NCBI GenBank assembly: GCA_011800155.1
Contig: JAALGH010000021.1
Location: 62,001-126,000 of the forward strand
Origin: Flammulina velutipes
Lineage: Eukaryota > Basidiomycota > Agaricomycetes > Agaricales > Physalacriaceae
Direction of reading: 5' to 3'
Length of the DNA stretch: 64,000 nt
Each line of letters begins with the position of its first letter. Positions within the stretch are counted from its first letter, which is position 1. This document shows, piece after piece, positions 56,405 to 64,000 of the stretch. A program made the position numbers and the translations under genes. The notes beneath the pieces were generated by a model. The model saw only the letters and a list, made by a program, of their open reading frames with translations. It made no database searches and had not been told where the DNA came from.

Positions 56405-59400
56405 TTAAGCCATGTATATAGTTTGGTATGTATATAAACTAAGCCAATTATTAAGTAAGAAGTGAGTCGCACTATCTAAAGCAGATCCACTAGTATTGTC
56501 CCAAATATTATCCTTCTTCGAAAAGTCTGGTGTTAAATGACAGCTTTGACGGACATTACACAGTGGTATAAAGGACCATGACGGGGTAACACCATCAGAA
56601 AGAAAAGCTTTGCTTACAGATGGCATTTTATGTGTGCGTGCTGCCCGATCAGTGAGAGTTGGCTGCTTATATCACTCCACATATGCCAGAGGTTGGCGGG
56701 GCCAGTGTGTCGGTGTTTCAACCTTCACGCCGTGTATTGAAAGAGTAGCTGGTAGACGGAAAATTAGACGTACACGTCCAATCCAAGTACCTAAATATGT
56801 TTAGTGTTGGATATAAACAGCTTAATGGAAAAACATACCGTTTAAGCCTGTACTCTCTGCATCGTCACCCGTAAGAACAACAACAGTATCAAATCTTCCT
56901 CCATCCAACGGCAAAGCCTTTACAACATCGCGAACCTCATAGTCATCTGTCAGTCCCTCACGACTAAACTTGAACGAGTAGTACACGTCTACACCGGAGA
57001 ATGGGAGGGATGTGTACTGGATTGCCTGAGGGCCAACCTTGTCACGACCAGCAGCGTTGAGATAAGACAGTAGGTATTTAGCGAAATAGGGAATATGATG
57101 TTGCTTGGCCACCCGTGGCAAAGGCTTTTGTACGACTGTCGGGTGCTGTGGTAGAGTAACAATTTGTAGACCTGGCACTGGCTTAGTTGACGCTGGTGCA
57201 GGCACTGACTGAGACGTCGACGTTGAAGGTGCTGCCGACGTTGAAGGTGCCGTCGACGTCGATGGTGCTGCCAACGTTGAAGGTGCCGTCGACGTCGATG
57301 GTGCTGCCGACGTCGCTGGTGCCGGTGCTGGTTGAGTCGTTGAAGTTGCTGATTTAGATGCCTTTGAACGAATGGATGCTGAAGATAAAGGGTAAGCAAA
57401 CTTGAACCGACGAGAAATCGAAAACTTACCAAGCTGCAGCTTGACCCATTTGGTGTAGCGTTCAAAAGCGTGACCACTCTCGCAACGCACAACCCACTGC
57501 GTCATCTGAGGGAATTCATCATGTTTGTTTGAAGCGCGCCATCCCTTCTTTGCAAAATCGATATGCAGGCGTTCAAACATCTCTGTGTTAAAATTGTTTG
57601 TCGCACCAAAAAGCCGAATAGAAGAGACATAGTGCTGGAGGGAATGGAATTTAGGGATATTGAAGTGGTTGCGCGCGCCAATTTGAATGAAGTACGCGTT
57701 TTTCGCATGCCATGTCTTGAGTGCATCGTCCATGTATCCAAGGGTGTCGTCGTCATGGGTAGAGTATTGCGAAAGATAGATGAAATTGAGGATTGAACGG
57801 CATGCAGTAATGCCTTGGTCTGAGATAGAGCCAACCAGGCAAGCCAGCAGGATCTTCCCCATGTTCTTGCACTCGGAGCCACTGATCTGCGATAGGGCAC
57901 TAATGCCATTTTTGAAATGACGGATGCCCAAACCCGGAGGTAGGCAGCGTATGCGTCGATCCAGCTCTGCTTCGGTCATTGCGGATTGACACCAGCCAAT
58001 AAGATGCTTGAGGATACCCTGATAAAATTGATGCAAGACATCGGTGTCATACTGAGGTGGAGGTTGGTATGTGGAAGGCCCTCCCAGAAGGGTGTATTCA
58101 CATAGCCAGAGACGTTCGCGCACATGCATTCGCGGAAGTACGCAGTCGATGAGGAGGTCCCCTCCTTGGCATCTGACATAACACCCAACATCCAAGCTGG
58201 TGTTCGCAATGGAAATGACACTTCATCTCCCAAGTGATCGGCATTGCATCGACATTTCGGGCAAGTGCCCGACTTCGAGCATGTCACCAGACACTGCTCA
58301 GGATAGTCGGCGACATAGCTGGCAAGCATGGGGTGAACCATGCACACGGCTCCGTCGCCACTGGTCAACTCCACCCCATCCCTCCCTGCGACCTTCAGAG
58401 GCTCAAACAGGTGAGCCATTGCCGCGTGAAAAAGTCGCTGGTGACGCGATGAGACTTCGCGTTTCGACAAACCACCCTTATACACCTTCTCCACGGGCAG
58501 ATAGGCGAGAAGAATGCACGCAACCTCGCTTGGTTTGCGACGCAGGCGACTGGGGATGTTGCCAAGGGTAAGATAGACGGAATAGGCCTGTCGACTGCCC
58601 GAGAATTGCGTCAACTGTGTCTTGTCAGTTGAGATGATGAGGGGGGCTAGAGCGTGGCTGTCCTTGAGCTTGTCCTACATAGATATCAATATGCGAAACC
58701 TCGATGCAACATAAGAACTTACCTGAATAAAGTGCCACCATTTGCCAGTCCACATCTCATTGTAGAGCCGATGAGAGCGACTTCGATCAGAGAATAACGT
58801 CTGTGGCTTCGTAACGAGATGTTTCACAAGCTCGGGATCACCCCACAGGCTTTGAATGGCGTCCATAAGATTGTGATGCCGTAGAATAAATTTGTCGTCC
58901 GGTCGATCGGGAAAGCTAAGATGCTTGACCTTCCAGCTGCCAGCACGTCGAGGAATGTCATCCACTTTCTTGTGTAGGCCTGCCGTATTTTTGTAGGAGA
59001 GACCAAGCTTCTCACATATCTGTTCAAGGATAAGGGAGGGTAAATGATTAAAAATATATTAGACGTACACCTGGAATGGCAAGCAATTCGTTGAATGCAT
59101 TGTGGCCTATGCCTTCGTTGACCATCCATTGGGCAACTTTCCAGTCCAATTCCGATGCAAATAGGCGATACCATTCGACATCCGCGACATCTGGAGCGCC
59201 GGTACCGTCCATGCGAACATCTGTCGTGGGCATATTGGTTCCAAAAAGAGAGGCCCAACGCTCGTGAAGATTGGTCGACATGCGAATAACAGTGCTAGCA
59301 GTCGGATGTTCGTCGTACACCCGCTCAGAATCGTCGTCGTCGTCATCAAGGTATCGTGCACGTCCACCTAAATGGTTCGACATGCGAAGGCGCAGCGTGG

Positions 59401-59845
59401 ACGGACCAGGACCTGCTTCCCCAAGATGAGCTTCCCCGTCAACAGGCTTGAACAACTGGTTGGCCTGTGCGTGCTCCAACCACTCCCGGAAAACTTCACC
59501 TGTGTCCTCCTCCTCCTCCTCCTCCTCCTCCTCTTCCTCCTCCTCCTCTCCCTCGACATCTTCTTTGTCCTGCCCTTGTTCCATCCCCTCCTCCTCCTCA
59601 GTTGCTTCGTCACCGCTGGCATCGTCATCGTCGTCGTGAGGTGCCCCCGAACCTGACGCGTCGACTTCCAAATCCTGCAGACTTCCGGCTTGGACAGTAG
59701 CTGCAATGTCCCGATCAATGGCCGTCTTGCTGAAGGCAATATACCAAGAACAGGTCTTGGCTTGCCGAAGATGGCTCCGCATGCCACCGATGGTCGCGAA
59801 GACACACTGGCAGGCTGGGTTATCGCAGGGAATCATAGGCGCCAT
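56405..59845 (-). pseudogene. Plavaka-type transposase with zinc finger; one frameshift and one nonsense codon
   Basis: The ATG at 59845 opens a full-length Plavaka transposase. It begins with a zinc-finger-like CDNPACQCVFATIGGMRSHL, then a long acidic stretch with an uninterrupted Glu run encoded by a CTC/CCT microsatellite at about 59500-59550. The core follows in the same order as the 23.3-26.3 kb copy: STDKTQLTQFSGS, CSKSGTCPKC, DVLHQFYQGILKHL and NTEMFERLHIDF. A Pro/Ala/Ser/Thr repeat linker (about 57190-57345) follows, and then GVDVYYSFKFSREG and TGDDAESTGLN. Two lesions are visible. One base is missing at about 58043-58044, between the Pro and Asp codons of the TPDVLHQ motif. A TGA stands at 56672-56674 where the other copy has TGG (IHWY). 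The copy is therefore inactive unless corrected. Confidence 0.85.
57190..57345 (-). repeat. Minisatellite encoding a Ser/Thr/Ala/Pro linker
   Basis: Imperfect 15-30 bp units encode alternating APSTS and AAPST repeats. They lie at the same position in the protein as the unrelated Ser/Thr/Gly linker of the other copy. Confidence 0.8.
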
Positions 59846-60934
59846 GGTTCTAGTAAAAGAAAATTAGCAGGGAGTCGATCATGAAGGCAGCAGCACCTTT
59901 ACGCGCAAGCATACACTCTGGAAGCAGGCTCAAGGTCGGCCCACCAATATCGACAGAGGTATGCTAGCAATGTAAAGGGCTAGAAGCAAGAGGGCTCACC
60001 GGCTGAGTCCAACGAGCAACAGGGAGACGAGGAGGCGGGAAGGGCAGGCTATAATTGGGCAATAAATATTTGTTTATGGAGGAAAATGGAAACTTGCCGA
60101 AGTATGTGTTGGCGAAAGTTTTTTGGTAGAAGCTATGAAAAATTAATTCCCGACAAATTGCAAGAGCTATAACAAAGACACACCAATAGGTCGACGGCGA
60201 GAGATTATATCTCTAGGTGATACGGAGCCTGGGCAAGTGCTTGCACAAGGCAGAACACTGGATCGAAGATGAGAACACTAGAGCGTATCTGAGTGTCTCT
60301 GACTGATTGCTGGAACGTATCTGAGCGACAGCGACGGCGTCCAGCGGGAATGGCGACAGCGATACGGATGCAACGAGCAGTGCTTAGGCGGGAGCGGTGT
60401 TGGTGGTAGGAGCACAGGTGAACAGTTTGCCTTTGTTTGGCAAACAATTCCTTTGATCCCGGACTTGCGCTTATCACGACCACCATCTTCACCATCCTCC
60501 AGGACAACCATCTCCCTCTCAATCGCCCCAGTCATCTCCTCTCTAATCGCCTCAAAATTCCTCTCTGATTGCTTACATCACCTGGACCGCTGAGCAGACA
60601 CTACAACTTCGAGTTTGGTGTTCTGAAAGCAGCACTACGACCTTAAGTCTGGTGCTTGCGCTCTACTACGACCACCACAACTACGAGTTTGGTGCCCGCT
60701 ATACACTGTAGGACGCTTGGAAGTATACGAAGGAGCCTTATCCTACTTCTTTCCTGTTTCGGTGTGTAATTATCACAATGCACATACATCCATTCTGAAT
60801 TATCCCGTTAGGCGCGGCACCATAGCCTGCTGTTCATTCATCGCTGTTCCTTCTCGCGCCATCTATTTACCTCCACATCAGTAAGCAGTGATTATTTGGT
60901 GCACATTGGGTATTGTTAATCCAACAGCATTAGT
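59846..60934. other. Upstream flank of Plavaka copy; short tandem motif
   Basis: No confident gene is seen. Near 60600-60690 a motif of the form ACTACRACYTYRAGTYTGGTG appears three times with variation. A splice donor GTAAGC at about 60882 and an acceptor at about 60929 mark the intron just before the next gene's first clear exon. Confidence 0.4.
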
Positions 60935-63169
60935 GGTTGCATCCTACGAGGGCCAAGTTGGACGTCGATACAAGGAGCATGGCGTATTCGTGACGTCGCC
61001 CAATACCAAATTCATTTGTGATCCTCTGATACCATACCGTTCCATATCAATGAAGCGCGACTGGCATTTCGGTGAAGACGACCCCTCCATCCACCCGCAA
61101 TACTTCGATGATCGTGTTCCCCATCTCAGTCTCATTCGCCGAATGCCTCAAAGTGCTAAATCCGGCGACGGTCAGCCCGTCATGTTCTGGTACATTCCCA
61201 GTATGGACGACTTTGTACCAATGGCTGGCTCGGGATCAACACAGAATATAGGCTTTATTCGGGAGGACCTGCGCCAAATGCTGTGTTTCTCAGCAAGGGA
61301 GGTGAAGCGGCGGGTCCCACATGCAGCTGCCGACTCGCGAGAACATCTCGATAAAAATGGCAGATCCATGGACGACGATCACCCAATCAATACTCTGTCC
61401 CATCGCCTTACCTACCTCCTTGGTCATGTCAACCTCGCCGCGTCCTTTCAAGAAGCTGTCGCAGTGTTTTGTCTCACCCAAAGAGTCGCCTTGGAGCTGG
61501 AGGCTCGACTCGAATGGTTGACGACAGTTCGTGACGTGTACTATAAACAGAAACCGAAACCGCGTGGAGTCCTACCTGTCGTTGGTGCGCTCACCAATAA
61601 TCTCGACACTGCGGAACATCTCTTTCGTCTCGGAATTCCCGTCTGGGTTGTACGTCCTCTCGGCCAGGAGGTGGGCTTGAAAGTAGATCATTGGTTTGAC
61701 GAGGCGGAACCGGCTGCCCAGCCCGCAGGCATCGTTGCTGTGTCTTTCGAACCCGCATCCCCTCCCAACCCCATTATTTTTACCGGCAGTCCTCGCACCA
61801 TTGAAAAGTATCGGGCTATGGCCCGTTACACCACAGAGTTAATGTCCCCATACAGCGCCCAGCTCAACTCTACCGAAATTAACACTAGCAACGAGACATC
61901 CATCCCTCGAACGGTGCCTTCAGCTGCGGCCGTGGATATGCCAGGAGCCGGATCCTCTGCAGTTTCTTCACCTGGTGAATCGTTTACAGGACTTTCGACT
62001 TCAACGGGTTTGTCTCGAGCCGCCAAAAATACAACTCGCCCCGCTCCTTGTAAGTCATAGCAACAACTCTTCTGTACTCTCCATCTAATTGGTGTATAAA
62101 CAGACGTCAAACGCCGTCCAGACAAAGGCACTCCCCCACGAAACAAGTTCATAGATGTTGAGTCCCCGCTGATGCTGGTAGGCATCTCCAGCTGGAAGGC
62201 AGCTAGCGTTGCGGCCAGAAAGCACTTTGACATTCAGCGCCGAACAGCTCGGGAAGGTGTTCGAAGTGGATACGCCCTCCCGGACCCCAACATGATCATG
62301 TCGACGGGCGATCCAGAGTCTTGTGCTGCCCAAGTCACCGTCTGGCTCAAACTTCGCGATCTTCTTATATACCGTATTTGTTCTCCGACTTTCCAGGTGC
62401 TGAAACCTGGTGACTGGTGTTCCATTCTACTGCTGGAGGTGCAGGATACGAAGGCGGGAACCAGGGCAGGTTCTACTCGGGCGAAGATGCAAAGCCTCTT
62501 ATCTGAATGTTTGGTGTCTGGCCAGATGCAGGTATGTTTCCATATTTCCTATCTCGCCCTTGCTCATTGCTGTCCTAACAGGGTACTGTCGATTTGAACA
62601 ACCTGTCAGCAACATCGGTGCAATGGCATGGACAACACATCACGATACGCCCACCTATCCCTCCCGACGTTATACAGCCGATACTCTGGGAATTGTTCGA
62701 AATAAACTTCAGATGGGAGATCCTTGCGCTTGATGTGTTCTGCTATAGGCTGAAGACACTGCCTGTCAGATATGGCGACGCCGGAAAGGGAGCAGCTGTT
62801 GAGGTTGTCGATGAGTTTGGGGATTTAGATGCATCAACAAGATCAGAGCGTGAGGCTTTGATCCTTGGCAGCGTCCCGCACTTCAATGGAAGCATAGTTC
62901 CCGATGCTCTCGTCAAATCTGATGTTGGCTTTGCGTCGCCGTTGTGGCAGGAGAGACGTCTCGCATCGCTTGCCTTGTACCGGATTATGGCTGGTTGGGT
63001 CAAGTCTTATTCATTTTCTGCCGACGTCAAGACGTTTGGGGGAGAAATTGCGCGATCCAGCCGTGACTGAGCAGGAGGTCTGGGATGCTGAATACTATAT
63101 TGCCCACCACTATATATGCTGCTTTGCTGATGTTTTCAACCGCGCGCCCAACCTCCCCCACCATCTGTA
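60930..63169 (+). pseudogene. Unknown large gene with +1 frameshift in a G run
   Basis: The first clear exon follows an acceptor at about 60929 and reads LVVASYEGQVGRRYKEHGVF. No in-frame ATG precedes MKRDWHF at 61050, so the true start is in an unseen upstream exon or has been lost. The frame continues through a domain with LPVVGALTNNLDTAEHLFRL and GIPVWVVRPLGQEVG, then a Ser/Thr-rich linker. It continues across introns near 62053 and 62530. Near the end, a run of five G at 63038-63042 throws the frame out. Four G would join TFG to EKLRDPAVTEQEVWDAEYY and run to the stop at 63170. This looks like a homopolymer insertion or a sequencing error. I do not recognise the family, though the aromatic Trp-rich core is conserved-looking. 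Confidence 0.55.
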
Positions 63170-63414
63170 GCTACTATTCCTTCGGATGCCATTTCTACTT
63201 GTATATTATTGCTACTACTACGACACAACCCTCCTCTTTGATATATGCACATACAGACCATATCACTACGTCTATCCGAACTTGAACTTTTTGTTACCGT
63301 TTTACTTGCCTTTTTAGGATTACGCACGGACCAGCAAGCGACACCATGAGGGACTTGGCGAATGGGCCCGTTCTCGCCTAGCAGTGGTAACCCTGGAGGG
63401 TCCCTGCTCAGCCG

Positions 63415-63421
63415 TATATAA
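63415..63421 (+). promoter_or_regulatory. TATA box (TATATAA)
   Basis: It lies about 110 bp upstream of the ATG at 63531 and is followed by a long pyrimidine tract (TCTCCTTTCCCCCCCTCTTT). The layout is similar to the TATA box before the 16816 gene. Confidence 0.6.
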
Positions 63422-63530
63422 GGTAAGCCTTTCTCTTGGTTCATTTTTATCTCCTTTCCCCCCCTCTTTTCCCTTTTCCCTCTCACTCTGTCAGTCCTAT
63501 CAACCCACTTGTCTTGTTCTTGTTACTGTC

Positions 63531-64000
63531 ATGGCCCCAGCTGCTTCGCGCACTGTTCCACCCCCAGCTGCTACGCGCACTGGATGTTCCCCTGCTGCTA
63601 CGCGCACAGTTCCTTCCCGTTCGACTACCAAAGCAGACGCTGCTGCAGCCAAGAAGCAGGCGGCTGCTGACAAGGCAGAGCGAGACGCGGGTATGTCCTC
63701 GCTGTATGTCTTGTTCAGCACTCACCTTCTCCGTTAGCTGTTCGTCGTCGTGCGCTGGCCCTTGCGCACGCCGAAGAGGACGAGGACTTTGCCGCCCTTG
63801 AAGAGGGCAGTGTTGGTTCGTTCCAGCCTGTTTATCTTAATTTCATTTCCTAACTACTCATAGCTCCTGAGGATGAGGCTTCCGACGGACATGTCTCAGA
63901 TGAGGAGGCTGATGCTGCCGCTCCCGCCACGTCGTCGGACGTCGAACCTGATGCCTTGGTCATCGGGAATGACTCTGATGACGACGACCAAGATGCCTGT
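63531..64000 (+). CDS. Ala/Thr-rich then acidic protein, cut by window end
   Basis: From the ATG at 63531 the protein begins with imperfect repeats of the form AATRT (AASRTVPPPAATRTGCSPAA), then a Lys/Ala-rich helix (KKQAAADKAERDA). Two introns (donors near 63691 and 63815) keep frame into acidic exons: RRALALAHAEEDEDFAALEE and EDEASDGHVSDEEADAAAP, ending in an Asp run at the window edge. Only the N-terminal part is visible, so no domain can be named. It is probably an intrinsically disordered nuclear protein. Confidence 0.5.

Overview
The window looks like repeat-rich genomic DNA of a mushroom-forming basidiomycete (Agaricomycetes). The signs are dense short introns of about 45-60 nt (GTRNGT...CTNAC...YAG), KDZ transposases with a CxC2 cysteine cluster, Plavaka-type transposases, F-box multigene families and RNase H1 N-terminal-domain proteins. 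No LTR retrotransposon, rRNA or CRISPR array was seen. All assignments come from reading spliced frames by eye, with no database search. Layout: (1) 0.8-15.1 kb is an apparently intact accessory cluster. It holds an intact 10-exon KDZ/CxC2 transposase (minus), a RING protein with two SUMO-interaction-like motifs (minus), a small unknown gene (minus), a basic helical protein (plus), two genes with RNase H1 N-terminal-like domains (minus), a ~900-residue HMG-box-like acidic/basic protein (plus), a tandem repeat and another unknown gene (minus). (2) 15.7-23.0 kb carries four plus-strand genes. The last is a second KDZ transposase of matching exon plan, broken by a 10-bp tandem duplication. Two of the other three have single in-frame stops. 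(3) 23.3-29.0 kb has a 5'-truncated Plavaka transposase, then an unknown gene split by a 1,187-bp palindromic insertion with an 8-bp target duplication. (4) 30-35 kb has a small mitochondrial-type gene and a repeated-exon locus interrupted by a 2,637-bp element that is almost entirely one giant inverted repeat. (5) 36-39.8 kb is more host-like: a zinc-finger-like gene and an intact FAD-dependent monooxygenase. (6) 39.8-52.2 kb is a decayed zone with a 502-bp hAT-like MITE, broken F-box genes and a frameshifted BED/hAT-like fragment. (7) 52.5-55.1 kb is an intact F-box-like gene. (8) 56.4-59.8 kb is a second Plavaka transposase (minus), with its zinc finger present but one frameshift and one nonsense codon. 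(9) 60.9-64 kb holds an unknown gene with a +1 homopolymer frameshift and the 5' part of another gene with a clear TATA box. How the parts relate: the KDZ and Plavaka copies are cut-and-paste transposases, and the three palindromic or TIR insertions are non-autonomous passengers that needed a transposase from elsewhere. The most interesting part is 5.2-13.3 kb next to the intact KDZ gene. There, intact genes for a RING/SIM protein, a tandem RNase H1-N/SIM protein and a membrane-tailed RNase H1-N protein sit side by side. The protein features suggest, but do not prove, a nucleic-acid-hybrid-binding and SUMO/ubiquitin-linked module.
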